Source of the DNA: Microbacterium sp. BR1
GTDB taxonomy: Bacteria; Actinomycetota; Actinomycetes; Actinomycetales; Microbacteriaceae
Reading direction: 5' to 3'
Length of the DNA stretch: 64,000 bases
NCBI RefSeq assembly: GCF_002812725.1
Contig: NZ_NMUN01000003.1
Coordinates: forward strand, 1-64,000
Notes under the pieces: model-generated
Database searches by the model: none
What the model saw: only the letters and a program-made list of their open reading frames with translations
What the model was told of the DNA's origin: nothing
In this document: positions 17,685 through 26,412 of the stretch, piece after piece
Position numbering within the stretch: position 1 is the stretch's first letter
Layout of the letters: each line of letters begins with the position of its first letter
Translations under genes and position numbers: made by a program

Positions 17685-18284
17685 ATGAACACGGAACAAC
17701 GTGGCGCCACGGAACTCGTCCACCTCGCCGATGAGGCGGCCATCGACACCTCGCTGTCCGCGGATGCGTTCCGGGCGGCCTTCCGCGGTCATGCGGCGGG
17801 CGTGGCCGTCATCACCGCGGAGGGTGCCGACGGTCCGGCCGGTATGACGGCGACATCCGTATTCTCGGTGAGCGCGACGCCCCCACTGCTGGTGTTCTCG
17901 GTGTCGGATCTGTCCTCTGCCACGCCGACGATCGTCGCGGCGGCCTCCGTCGTCGTGCACCTGCTCGGCGCGGATCAGGTCGACCTGGCGAAGCTCTGCG
18001 CGACGAGCGGTGTCGATCGGTTTGCCGACACGAGCATGTGGAAGCGACTGCCCACGGGGGAGCCGTACTTCCCGTCGGCGCACACATGGGTCCGCGGGGT
18101 CGTGGTCAACACCCTGGTCGCGGGCAGCTCTACCCTCATTGTCGTCAACGCGACCCATACCGGATCCGGGACGGCCGCCTCCGGGGGAGACGCGCCTGAG
18201 TCCGAGAACGCATCATCCGCGCGGCCCCTCGTTTACCACAACCGCACGTGGCACGAGCTCGGCAGTCACTCGCGGCTCGGCTGA
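17685..18284 (+). CDS. Flavin reductase family protein (reductase of the 16154 monooxygenase)
   Basis: NAD(P)H:flavin oxidoreductase of the HpaC/HsaB type, 199 aa, supplying reduced flavin to the oxygenase. It has the FMN-binding split-barrel motifs FRAAFRGHAAGVAVITAEG, GMTATSVFSVSATPPLLVFS and HLLGADQVDLA, and the conserved late AHTWVRG and YHNRTWH. There is an N-terminal extension of about 25 residues and a polar insert near residue 165-180. ATG 17685 has GAGGA upstream. Its TGA overlaps the ATG of the dioxygenase (TGATG), so translation is coupled. The paralogue at 61792 lacks the extension. Confidence 0.88.
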   Translation: MNTEQRGATELVHLADEAAIDTSLSADAFRAAFRGHAAGVAVITAEGADGPAGMTATSVFSVSATPPLLVFSVSDLSSATPTIVAAASVVVHLLGADQVDLAKLCATSGVDRFADTSMWKRLPTGEPYFPSAHTWVRGVVVNTLVAGSSTLIVVNATHTGSGTAASGGDAPESENASSARPLVYHNRTWHELGSHSRLG

Positions 18285-19177
18285 TGGGCGACGGTGCGAA
18301 CAGTGCCCTCACGGCACAGGTGGAGGCGAGCTTCGACGCGACACCGGATACCCGTCTGCGGGGGATCCTGCAGTCGCTCACGCGGCACCTGCACGCCTGG
18401 ATCGAGGAGACCCATCCCTCGATCGAAGAGTGGGAGGCGGGGATCCAGTTCCTCACGCGAACCGGACAGACCTGCACGGATGTCCGGCAGGAGTTCATCC
18501 TGCTTTCGGATGTGCTGGGGGTGTCGATGCTCGTAGAGACGCTCAACGGCGCGGATGTTCCCGAGGCGACCGACTCGACCGTGCTCGGACCGTTCCACAT
18601 GACCGAGTCGCCCCTCCGCTCGATAGGAGCCGACATCTCGCCCCAGAGTGTGGGCGACGCGTGTGTCGTGGTCGGTCGTGTCGTGGATTCTGGCGGGAAT
18701 CCCGTGGCGCACGCCTCGATCGACGTGTGGCAGGCCAATGCCGAAGGCTTCTACGATGTGCAGCAGCCCGACGAGCAGCCGCCCGGCAACGGGCGCGGAA
18801 TGTTCACGGCGGATGTCGACGGGGGTTTCTGGTTTCGGACGGTCGTGCCTTCGGCCTACCCGATTCCGACCGACGGGCCGGTTGGTGCGCTGCTCGGCGC
18901 AACCCGGCGGCACCCGTTTCGTCCCGCGCACATCCACTTCATCGTCGCCGCGCCCGGGTACCGCGAACTGGTCACGCACATCTTCGTGGCGGGCAGCGAC
19001 TACATCGACAGCGATGCCGTCTTCGCGGTGAAGTCGAGCCTGATCGCCGACTTCGTCGAGATGGACGATCCGGCGCTCGCCGCTCGGTACGGCGTTGATG
19101 CGCCCTTCCGTCTGGCGCGCTTCGACGTCGTCGTGACGCGCGACGACGATACGGAGGGCTCCGAGCTTCGTGCGTGA
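18284..19177 (+). CDS. Hydroxyquinol 1,2-dioxygenase (intradiol ring cleavage)
   Basis: Non-haem Fe(III) intradiol dioxygenase, 297 aa, cleaving 1,2,4-benzenetriol to maleylacetate. The four iron ligands fit the family spacing: Tyr157 (in AEGFYDVQQ), Tyr192 (SAYPIPTDGPVG), His216 and His218 (RPAHIHF). The N-terminal helical dimerisation domain with QEFILLSDVLGVSMLVETLN resembles hydroxyquinol rather than catechol enzymes. The next gene encodes maleylacetate reductase, which supports the substrate. A catechol or chlorocatechol dioxygenase is the main alternative but fits the context less well. Confidence 0.9.
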   Translation: MGDGANSALTAQVEASFDATPDTRLRGILQSLTRHLHAWIEETHPSIEEWEAGIQFLTRTGQTCTDVRQEFILLSDVLGVSMLVETLNGADVPEATDSTVLGPFHMTESPLRSIGADISPQSVGDACVVVGRVVDSGGNPVAHASIDVWQANAEGFYDVQQPDEQPPGNGRGMFTADVDGGFWFRTVVPSAYPIPTDGPVGALLGATRRHPFRPAHIHFIVAAPGYRELVTHIFVAGSDYIDSDAVFAVKSSLIADFVEMDDPALAARYGVDAPFRLARFDVVVTRDDDTEGSELRA

Positions 19178-20225
19178 GTTCACCTACAGCTCGTTACCGA
19201 TGCGCGTGCGGTTCGGGCAGGAGGCGAAGACCGCTGTGATCCACGAACTGCAGCGCCTCGGTGCCGAGCGCGTCGTTGTGCTTTCGGCGAAGCGTCAGGC
19301 GGCACTCGCGTCGGGGATCAACGCGGCCCTCGACGCGATCGGTGTCGGTGTCTTCGAGGGGGCGGAAATGCACGTGCCCGCCGCGAGCGTGCAACGCGCA
19401 ACACGATTCGTACGGGAACGCGGTGCCGACGCGTGTGTCGCAGTTGGCGGAGGGTCTGCCATCGGGCTCGGCAAGGCGGTCGCGCTCGAGCTCGATCTGC
19501 CGATCGTCGCTGTCCCGACCACGTACGCCGGCTCGGAGATGACGCCGATCTGGGGCATCACGGTGGGGGACCGCAAGCGTACGGGACGCGACGCGCGCGT
19601 CCTTCCTCGAGCGGTGGTCTACGACCCGCGGCTCGTGGCCGCGCTCCCGAGGGCGATCAGTGTGACGAGCGGATTCAACGCGATCGCACACGCGGTCGAG
19701 GCGCTGTACGCACCGGATCTCTCACCCATCGTGCAGGTGATGGCGTCCGAAGGCATGCGCGCGATGCTCGCCGGACTGGCGGGTGTCGCCGAGGCCGAGG
19801 GTGACCTCGAGGCGCGCTCGGAGTCTCTGCGCGGCGCGTGGCTCTGCGGCGCGTCACTCGGCGCGACCACGATGTCGCTGCACCACAAGCTCTGCCACGC
19901 GCTCGGCGGGACGCTCAACCTGCCGCACGCCGAAACGCACACGGTCGTGCTGCCGTACGTCGCGGCGTTCAACCTCGAGGCCGCTCCTGGTGCTCGAGCG
20001 ACCCTGGCCGAGATCCTCGGTGATCAGAACCCCGCAGCCCGCCTCCAAGAGCTTGCTCGGGGGTGGGGCGCGCCGCACTCGCTCCGCGAACTGGGCATGG
20101 ACGACAGCGCGATACCCCGCATCGTCGCGGACGTCACCGCCCAGCCGTACGCGAACCCTCGTGCCGTGACATCCGAGTCAGTTCGGCGAATCCTCGACCA
20201 CGCCTATCGCGGGGTCGATTGCTGA
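19170..20225 (+). CDS. Maleylacetate reductase
   Basis: Iron-type alcohol-dehydrogenase-fold enzyme, 351 aa, reducing maleylacetate to 3-oxoadipate with NAD(P)H. The nucleotide-binding GGGSAIGLGKAVALE, the PTTYAGSEMTPIWG segment and the later SLHHKLCHALGGTLNLPHAE (metal-site His region) are typical of the family. It starts at GTG 19170, overlapping the dioxygenase by 8 bp. It follows the ring-cleavage enzyme directly, so the operon ends at 3-oxoadipate; the thiolase and transferase steps are not in the window. Confidence 0.92.
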   Translation: MREFTYSSLPMRVRFGQEAKTAVIHELQRLGAERVVVLSAKRQAALASGINAALDAIGVGVFEGAEMHVPAASVQRATRFVRERGADACVAVGGGSAIGLGKAVALELDLPIVAVPTTYAGSEMTPIWGITVGDRKRTGRDARVLPRAVVYDPRLVAALPRAISVTSGFNAIAHAVEALYAPDLSPIVQVMASEGMRAMLAGLAGVAEAEGDLEARSESLRGAWLCGASLGATTMSLHHKLCHALGGTLNLPHAETHTVVLPYVAAFNLEAAPGARATLAEILGDQNPAARLQELARGWGAPHSLRELGMDDSAIPRIVADVTAQPYANPRAVTSESVRRILDHAYRGVDC

Positions 20226-20249
20226 TCGAGAGTCGACCACGGGCCCCGC

Positions 20250-21272
20250 TCAGCGGGCCGCTGCCGCCCGCTCCGCAACCAGATCCGCGTGCCAGCGCTC
20301 CGCGACATCCGGATGCGCGCGCAGGCGTGACTTGAGCGCATTCTCGCCGTACAGCGCGTGAATGGGATTTGCGGGATCCTGTGTGACTCCGGATGCCTCG
20401 GCGGCGAGCTCGTCCGGCAGCTCGATGAGCGGCAGCCGTCGATCCAGCGCCGGGTTGAAGAAGAACGGCACCGAGATGCGCTCGTCGGGGTACTTCGGCG
20501 AGATCACGCGGTGATTCGTCGCCTTGAGGTAGCCCTGCGTGGCGTACTCGAGCAGCTCGCCGATGTTGACGACAAAGGCACCCGGGACGGGCGGCGCGTC
20601 GACCCACGCACCGTCGCGCTCGACCTGAAGTCCGCCCTTGCCCGGCTCGATCCACAGGAGCGTCAAGACGCCGGAGTCCTTGTGCGCGCCGACTCCCTGT
20701 TGCGGTTCGGGGTCGTCCTTGCCGGGATAACGGACGATCTTGATCAGGGTCGACGGCTCACCGAAGTGCTCGTCGAAGTAGGTCTCGGGTGCGCCGAGCG
20801 CCACGGCCCAGGCGCGGAGCAGTTTGCGGGCGATTCCCGTGAGGTGCTCGTGCCATTCGTCGATGACCTCGCGCAGCTCGGGTTGTGCGGCGGGCCACAG
20901 GTTCGGTCCGATCAGGCGCGCGAAGTCGGGCGCCTCGGGGTCGGTGATCGCCTCGCGCTCGGGCCCGATGTCGATCTGCTCACGCCAGTCCACGTGTCCC
21001 TGGGTGCGCTCGCCGCCGACGCGCGTGTAACCACGGAAGTGGGGGCTCGTCACGTTCTCGATCGCGAGCTTGTCGGCCTCGGGCAGCGCGAAGAACCCGC
21101 GAGAGACTTCCAGCAGTCGCTGCTCGAGCTCGGGGCTCACGCCCGTACCGGTCAGGTAGAAGAACCCGACGTCGTGGGTTGCGGCACGCAATTCGTCGCG
21201 GAATCGCGCCGCGGCAGCGTCCCCCTGATCGAGGAGCGAGAGGTCGAGGATCGGCAGGCTGGCTTCTGACAT
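20250..21272 (-). CDS. 2-oxoglutarate/Fe(II)-dependent dioxygenase (isopenicillin N synthase family)
   Basis: Cytoplasmic mononuclear iron oxygenase, 340 aa. The iron triad is visible: His197 and Asp199 in GAHKDSGVL and His254 in ATNHRV, with the 2-oxoglutarate-binding Arg265-x-Ser267 in ERISVPFFF. The N-terminal DIOX_N region (LPILDLSLL, GFFYLTGTG) is normal. It converges with maleylacetate reductase (24-bp gap) and is followed on its strand by nothing closely linked. The substrate is unknown; plant-like and bacterial members oxidise diverse small molecules. Confidence 0.87.
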   Translation of the reverse strand: MSEASLPILDLSLLDQGDAAAARFRDELRAATHDVGFFYLTGTGVSPELEQRLLEVSRGFFALPEADKLAIENVTSPHFRGYTRVGGERTQGHVDWREQIDIGPEREAITDPEAPDFARLIGPNLWPAAQPELREVIDEWHEHLTGIARKLLRAWAVALGAPETYFDEHFGEPSTLIKIVRYPGKDDPEPQQGVGAHKDSGVLTLLWIEPGKGGLQVERDGAWVDAPPVPGAFVVNIGELLEYATQGYLKATNHRVISPKYPDERISVPFFFNPALDRRLPLIELPDELAAEASGVTQDPANPIHALYGENALKSRLRAHPDVAERWHADLVAERAAAAR

Positions 21273-21281
21273 TTCTCGAGG

Positions 21282-22505
21282 CTAAGTCCCTCCGGCGAGC
21301 CGTCGCGTTTTGTTGCCGAGCATTACCGGTGCAAGCCACGCCAGGCGTCGCCCATCGCGCCGACCGCTTCCGCGAGGATCGGGCGTGGCGAAGACGAGGC
21401 GAACGTATCTCTCGTACCCGGCTCCCAGCAGCGCTCCGTCCGTCAGCACGACGTCGGCGTGGTCGCGGAAGAACGCGGCTGGAGAATCGGGGATGTCCAG
21501 GGCGGCGGTGTCGATCCACGCGATGTACGTCGCCTCGGGCGGACGATAGCGCGCGCCGGGCAGGTGTGTCGCGAGCAGCTCGGCGAGCAGGAGGCGGCTG
21601 TCCGAGAGATATGCCCGCGTCTCGTCGAGCCAGGATTTGCCCTCCCGGTAGGCGGCGGTCGAAGCGACAACCCCCAGGGTCGACGCCCCGTGCTGCACGG
21701 CGAAGCCGAAGCGGCGGTAGGCCTGCTGGTCTGCGTTGTTGGAGGTGATCAGCTGAGCGGCCTTGAGCCCCGGGATGTTCCACGCTTTCGACGCGCTCGT
21801 GCCGGTGACCGTGTGTGCGGCGGTCTCGGGTGAGAGCGACGCGTACGGGATGTGAGGGCGTCCGTCGAAGCGGAGCGGTGCGTGGATCTCGTCGGCGAAC
21901 ACGCGGCCGCCGTGACGCTCGACGATCGTGGCAATCGCGAGGAGCTCATCGCGGGTGAGGACGGTCCCGGTCGGGTTGTGCGGATTGCACAGCACCAGGG
22001 TGCGGGCGCCCGCCGCGAACGCGGCATCGATGCGCTCGAGATCGTGCTGCCATCGGCCGTCGATCAGGGCCCCCGGCACCTCGATCACCGGGTGCCCGAT
22101 CGTCGGCAGGTAGGTCAGGAACGGCATGTACGCCGGCGTCGGAACGACGACCGCAGATCCGGCGGGGGAGTACTCGGTGATCGCCACGCCGAGCGCCGCC
22201 ATGACGTCCGAGACCGAGTGCACGCGGGCGGGATCCACAGCCCAGCCGTACTCGGCAGACATCCATTCCGCCGTGGCGTCGGCCACGTCGGCAGCGAGCG
22301 GAGGGGACAGGTACCCCAATGTGCCGTCGGTGATCGCGCGCGCGAGGGCCTCCGCGATCGCGGGCGCGGTTCCGAAGTCCATCTCGGCCACCCAGGCACC
22401 GATCTTGCCCGCGTGCAGGCTCCACTTGCGACTCTCGGGACGATCGAGCCGCGCGCGCGTCAGCGCGTCGAACGGATGCGCGGGCGGATGCGCGGGCGAA
22501 GTCAT
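21282..22505 (-). CDS. MalY/PatB family PLP-dependent C-S lyase or aminotransferase, frameshifted C-terminus
   Basis: Fold-type I PLP enzyme, 407 aa as read. CNPHNPTG is at residues 173-180, DEIHAPLRFDG near 205-214, and the PLP Lys is Lys240 in GTSASKAWNIPG. These mark the MalY/PatB cystathionine beta-lyase-like branch. After VRLVFATP the frame runs into a basic Arg/Gly-rich end. Shifting frame near 21380 gives ILAEAVGAMGDAWRGLHR and a stop at 21323-21325, the expected family ending, so a one-base gain or two-base loss lies there. ATG 22505 is preferred to an upstream in-frame Met (22562). Neighbours on the same strand handle sulfur compounds. Confidence 0.85.
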   Translation of the reverse strand: MTSPAHPPAHPFDALTRARLDRPESRKWSLHAGKIGAWVAEMDFGTAPAIAEALARAITDGTLGYLSPPLAADVADATAEWMSAEYGWAVDPARVHSVSDVMAALGVAITEYSPAGSAVVVPTPAYMPFLTYLPTIGHPVIEVPGALIDGRWQHDLERIDAAFAAGARTLVLCNPHNPTGTVLTRDELLAIATIVERHGGRVFADEIHAPLRFDGRPHIPYASLSPETAAHTVTGTSASKAWNIPGLKAAQLITSNNADQQAYRRFGFAVQHGASTLGVVASTAAYREGKSWLDETRAYLSDSRLLLAELLATHLPGARYRPPEATYIAWIDTAALDIPDSPAAFFRDHADVVLTDGALLGAGYERYVRLVFATPDPRGSGRRDGRRLAWLAPVMLGNKTRRLAGGT

Positions 22506-22579
22506 GATCCCATTCTCACCAGTCCTCTCGCGGGCGCGAGCGCGCCCGAAACACGACGTCACATTCGTGCCGACGCGGG

Positions 22580-23899
22580 TCAGAAATCGAAGAGGTTGGC
22601 CCGCGCACCGCCGGTCGCATACTCGCGGCGCAGGATGCCGCGGCGCCGGAGCACCGGCACGAGTTCGTCGAGGTAGCGGTGGATCGTCGTGGGGTGGAAG
22701 TCGCCCGAGAAGATGAAGCCGTCGTTGCCCGCATCGTCCCCCAACTCCTCGATGAAGTCAGCGATCTCTTCGGCCGTGCCGACATAGCCCCGCCGATCGG
22801 TGATGCGGCCCTTGCGGGCGTGCTGGGTGAGGATCTCTCGGAGCGGAACGTCGTCGAAGGACTCGAACCCGCCGCGCAGCCACGAGATCGAGCCGCGGGA
22901 CACATGCTCACCGAAGTTCGCAGGATCGAGGGGGCTGTCGAGGTCGAGCCGTGTCAGGTCGGTCTCGAGGTCGGACGAATGCCCGAGGGCGATCTGGCGC
23001 AACTCCGCCTCGGATGGGTGGAGCGACGCCGTGACGATCCGCTCTGCCTCCTCGACGCTGGACACCACCTGCGGTTTGAACACGAACAGCGTCCGGATGC
23101 GTCCCTCGCGGCCCTGTCGGGCGGCTGCCGCCCCGACCTTCTCGCGGTAGCTGCGCACCGTGTTGATGTCGAGACTCGCGAGCGCGAGCTGCACGTCGGA
23201 GTGCGTCGCCGCGAACTCGATTCCGCGCGGCGAGCCACCGGGCGAAACGATGATCGGGTCACCGCCGCCCGCGAAGGGGATCGCGTTGAGGGGCCCGTCG
23301 AATGCGAAGTACTCGCCGCGGTGCTGGACGGTGTTGATGTGGGCGGCGTCGGCAAAGCGCCCGGTCGACGCGTCGGCGACGAGTGCCCCCTCGCCCCAAC
23401 TGCGCCACAACTCGCGCAGGCCGGAGGTCCATTCATCCGCGCGGTCGTAGGCGGCGTCGTGCGCTATCGGGTGGAGGCCGAGATGACGGGCGCTCCCGAC
23501 ATCCGTCACGACATTGATGCCGACGCGGTGATCGCTCAGGTGGTGCAGCGAGGCGAACTGCCGTGCCGCAACGTATGGCAGGTAGGACGCGACGTTCACG
23601 GTCGGCACGATCCCGATGTGCTCTGTCGTGCTGAGCAGGTACGGGGTCAGCGCGACGGGGTCGTGCTTGGGTCCGCCGTAGGCTCCGCGAACGCGGAGAT
23701 CAAGGGTGTCGGGCAGACCCGCCGAGATAGCATCCTCGATGATCACGAGGTCGAGGCCCGCCTGTTCGAGCTCGCGCACGGACTGCTGATACAGGGCGGG
23801 ACGCTGCCACTCGTAGCCCCAGTCCCAGGCCGGGCTGCCCCATCCCTGCGGTCCGAAACCGCGCGAGAGGAACCATCCGAAGTGCTGCGGACGGGGCAT
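22580..23899 (-). CDS. LLM-class flavin-dependent monooxygenase (NtaA/SnaA/DszA family)
   Basis: Bacterial-luciferase-like oxygenase using reduced FMN, 439 aa. Family features include DLVIIEDAI near the N-terminus, GIVPTVNVASYLPYVAARQF, LSDHRVGINVVTDVG and DPIIVSPGGSPRGIEFAATH, which place it with NtaA/DszA/SfnG-type enzymes that attack sulfones, nitrilotriacetate and related compounds. I start it at ATG 23899; the longer frame (23935) overlaps the upstream gene. It begins 1 bp after the MetY-like stop. With the sulfhydrylase and C-S lyase it suggests scavenging of organosulfur, an inference from context. Confidence 0.87.
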   Translation of the reverse strand: MPRPQHFGWFLSRGFGPQGWGSPAWDWGYEWQRPALYQQSVRELEQAGLDLVIIEDAISAGLPDTLDLRVRGAYGGPKHDPVALTPYLLSTTEHIGIVPTVNVASYLPYVAARQFASLHHLSDHRVGINVVTDVGSARHLGLHPIAHDAAYDRADEWTSGLRELWRSWGEGALVADASTGRFADAAHINTVQHRGEYFAFDGPLNAIPFAGGGDPIIVSPGGSPRGIEFAATHSDVQLALASLDINTVRSYREKVGAAAARQGREGRIRTLFVFKPQVVSSVEEAERIVTASLHPSEAELRQIALGHSSDLETDLTRLDLDSPLDPANFGEHVSRGSISWLRGGFESFDDVPLREILTQHARKGRITDRRGYVGTAEEIADFIEELGDDAGNDGFIFSGDFHPTTIHRYLDELVPVLRRRGILRREYATGGARANLFDF

Positions 23900-23900
23900 G

Positions 23901-25238
23901 TCAGGCCACTCTCGAAACGGCGGAGACAGAAGCATCGGCGGAGACGTCCCGCGTGGCTGCGAAGGCCCCGGCGAGGTCTCGGATCAGATCGTCGACGTCC
24001 TCGATGCCGACAGAGAGGCGGATGAGGCCCGGGGTGATGCCCGCGCGTCGCTGCTCCTCTTCCGTGCGCAGATTGTGGGTCGTCGTGCTCGGGTGGATGA
24101 CGAGCGACCGGACGTCGCCCAGGTGGGTCATCTTGGTGAACAGGCGCAGCGAATCGTAGAAGCGCCGGGCCGTTGTCTCGCCGCCCCGGAGCGTGAAAGC
24201 GAAGACCGATCCGAATCCTCGGGACAGGTAGCGTGATGCGGTGGCGTGGTTGGGGTTGGATTCCAGTCCGGCGTAGTCGACGGACTCGACCTCGGGCTGC
24301 GCTTCGAGAAAACGCGCGATCTGCGCCGCGCTGCCCGACTGTCGGTCGACGCGCAGCGAGAGGGTTTCGATGCCCTGCTCGATCAGGAACGCGTTGATGG
24401 GCGACGGCGCCGCACCGAAACGGGGAACCGCGAGATCGCGGAGGAATCCCGCGAAGGCACGCCTTCCGTAGCGCTCGACGTGAGTGAGGCCGTCGATCGC
24501 CCGCGTTTCGGACAGGTGCGGGTAGGCGCCCGAACCCCAGTCGAACGTGCCGGCGTCGACGATGAACCCGCCCAGCACGCTGCCGTGCCCGGCGAGGAAC
24601 TTGCTCGCGGAGTGAACGACGATGTCGGCGCCGTGCTCGATCGGGCGCAAGAGGTACGGGGTGGCGAGGGTGTTGTCGATGATCAGCGGAGCGCCGACCG
24701 AATGGGCGATCTTGGCCACGGCGGCGATATCGAGGACATTGTTCTTGGGATTCGAGATGGACTCCGCAAAGAAGGCGCGTGTGGTTGGAGTGACAGCCGC
24801 GCGCCAGGCATCCAGGTCTGTGGGATCGTCCACGAAGTCGATCGTGATCCCGAACCGCGAGAGGTGCTCGAGGAACAGGCCGCGCGTGCCCTCGTAGATC
24901 GTGCCGGACGAGACGAGATGGTCACCCGCGTGCAGGATCGCCAGCAGCGCGTTCGCGGTCGCGGCCTGCCCGCTCGCGACGAGCATCGCTTCGCTCCCGC
25001 GCTCGAGCGCCGCCAGGCGACGTTCGACGGATTCGCCGGTCGGATTGCCGTGACGCGAGTAGATGAAGTCCGGCTCGTCGCCCGAAAAAGCTCCCTGCGC
25101 GTGGTCGAAGTCGTCGAAGGCGAAACCGGCGGTCAGGTAGATCGGGGTGGCGCGTGCCTGGTGGGGGTCTCCAGGTTCACGACCTGCGTGCAGCTGCTGG
25201 GTTGCGAAGCCCGCGGCGGGATCGAGGGATGTTGTCAT
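23901..25238 (-). CDS. O-acetylhomoserine aminocarboxypropyltransferase (MetY-like, Cys/Met metabolism PLP enzyme)
   Basis: PLP enzyme that makes homocysteine (or methionine) from O-acetylhomoserine and sulfide (or methanethiol), 445 aa. SRHGNPTGESVERRLAALE, SGQAATANALLAI and SSGTIYEGT are typical of MetY; the PLP Lys is Lys213 in HSASKFLAGHG. The C-terminal GIEDVDDLIRDL is the usual family ending. It is the first gene of the 25238-21282 sulfur group. A cystathionine gamma-synthase is the alternative, but length and the TIYEGT-type segment favour the sulfhydrylase. Confidence 0.88.
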   Translation of the reverse strand: MTTSLDPAAGFATQQLHAGREPGDPHQARATPIYLTAGFAFDDFDHAQGAFSGDEPDFIYSRHGNPTGESVERRLAALERGSEAMLVASGQAATANALLAILHAGDHLVSSGTIYEGTRGLFLEHLSRFGITIDFVDDPTDLDAWRAAVTPTTRAFFAESISNPKNNVLDIAAVAKIAHSVGAPLIIDNTLATPYLLRPIEHGADIVVHSASKFLAGHGSVLGGFIVDAGTFDWGSGAYPHLSETRAIDGLTHVERYGRRAFAGFLRDLAVPRFGAAPSPINAFLIEQGIETLSLRVDRQSGSAAQIARFLEAQPEVESVDYAGLESNPNHATASRYLSRGFGSVFAFTLRGGETTARRFYDSLRLFTKMTHLGDVRSLVIHPSTTTHNLRTEEEQRRAGITPGLIRLSVGIEDVDDLIRDLAGAFAATRDVSADASVSAVSRVA

Positions 25239-25329
25239 GGCGGCGTTCCGTGTCGGGTATTTCGGGTGACACTACGCCGGGTGCGGCCGGGCGACGAGGG
25301 CGATGAAACGCGCCGTCATACAACCCTCG

Positions 25330-26370
25330 TCAGACGAATCGCACCCAGTTCGCGCCCGTGCCGGTCTCGGCGCGTTGCAGCAGCTCCAGGCGGTCGCCGT
25401 CCACGGCGTAGAGCGAAACGGTCGTCGACCGCTCGCCCGCCGCGACGAGAAGGGACCCGTCGGGGCTGAGCGCGAAGCCGCGCGGCTGCGGCTCGGTCTC
25501 CTGGAACCGACGGGGTGCGGTTACCGCGCCATCCGTCCCCACCGTCGAGGCGGCGAGGGTGCTCTCGGTTCGCTCGCTGGTCCACAGTGTTGCTTCGTCC
25601 GCGCCCCAGTGGATGTCCGCGCCCCAGATGAAATGGTTCGCCATCGGATCTGCACCGAAAACACTGTGCCCGAGTCCCTTTGCGGCGTCGACGACGGATG
25701 TCGCGCCACGAAGCCCGAGCGTTCCTGTTGTGATGTCGCGGTCGTAGTGCAGTACCTCGCCCGAGAACTCGGTGACCACGTACACAGCGTCGTTGGCAGA
25801 ATTCAGCACGAGGTGGCGCGGACCGCTCCCCGTAGGCGCCGACACCGTCTCGGGGGAGAGGGGAACCAGACGTCGGTCGTCGTCGAGCGCATACTGGGCG
25901 ACCAGGTCGGCGCCCAGGGACACGAAATACGCGAACCGCCCGTCAGCGCTCCCCAGTACCGAATGCAGATTGGGGAAGGTCACGCGACTGACCGGCTCGC
26001 CCACGACGCCCCCGTCGATACGGCAGCTGATGCCGTAGCCGCCGCTGTAGGCAGCTCCCAGCAGTGTGGTGCCAGCGTGGGCGAGGGCGAGGTAGTTCAT
26101 GCCTCCGTCGGGCAGGTCCAGACGGCTACGGGGTGTGAGGGTGCCGGTCGTTCTGTCGAGTTCGAGAGTGAGGATGCCGGCGGGTCGGCCCGACGCGTCA
26201 CCCTTGACCGCGGCGTAGACCAGGTCTCGGGCTGCATCGACCGCGAACGTCGAGCAATCGTTCAGTCCTCCCGTGACGCCGAGGCGTTCGAGACGCTGCT
26301 CGACAACACGGAAGACGCTGATCGATCCGTCGCCGGCGTTGGCGACCAGGACACGGGGAGTTTCGGTCAT
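25330..26370 (-). CDS. Lactonase family beta-propeller protein (YbhE/6-phosphogluconolactonase-like)
   Basis: Seven-bladed propeller protein, 346 aa, of the family including cycloisomerase-like lactonases and E. coli Pgl. Repeated blade patterns such as VLVANAGDGSISVFRV, GSGPRHLVLNSANDAVYVVT and PRGFALSPDGSLLVAAGE are spaced about 45-50 residues apart. There is no signal peptide, so it is likely cytoplasmic. Members hydrolyse sugar lactones, including 6-phosphogluconolactone. It stands alone between the sulfur group and a small GIY-YIG-like gene. Confidence 0.82.
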   Translation of the reverse strand: MTETPRVLVANAGDGSISVFRVVEQRLERLGVTGGLNDCSTFAVDAARDLVYAAVKGDASGRPAGILTLELDRTTGTLTPRSRLDLPDGGMNYLALAHAGTTLLGAAYSGGYGISCRIDGGVVGEPVSRVTFPNLHSVLGSADGRFAYFVSLGADLVAQYALDDDRRLVPLSPETVSAPTGSGPRHLVLNSANDAVYVVTEFSGEVLHYDRDITTGTLGLRGATSVVDAAKGLGHSVFGADPMANHFIWGADIHWGADEATLWTSERTESTLAASTVGTDGAVTAPRRFQETEPQPRGFALSPDGSLLVAAGERSTTVSLYAVDGDRLELLQRAETGTGANWVRFV

Positions 26371-26412
26371 CCCTCGATGGTACGGGCGGGCTGCCCTCCG
26401 GCGGGGATCCTC

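Noticed and set aside
20226..20249. A terminator between the convergent genes
   Set aside because: The GC-rich repeat near 20240-20265 pairs imperfectly with bulges and runs into the dioxygenase coding end; too weak to call.
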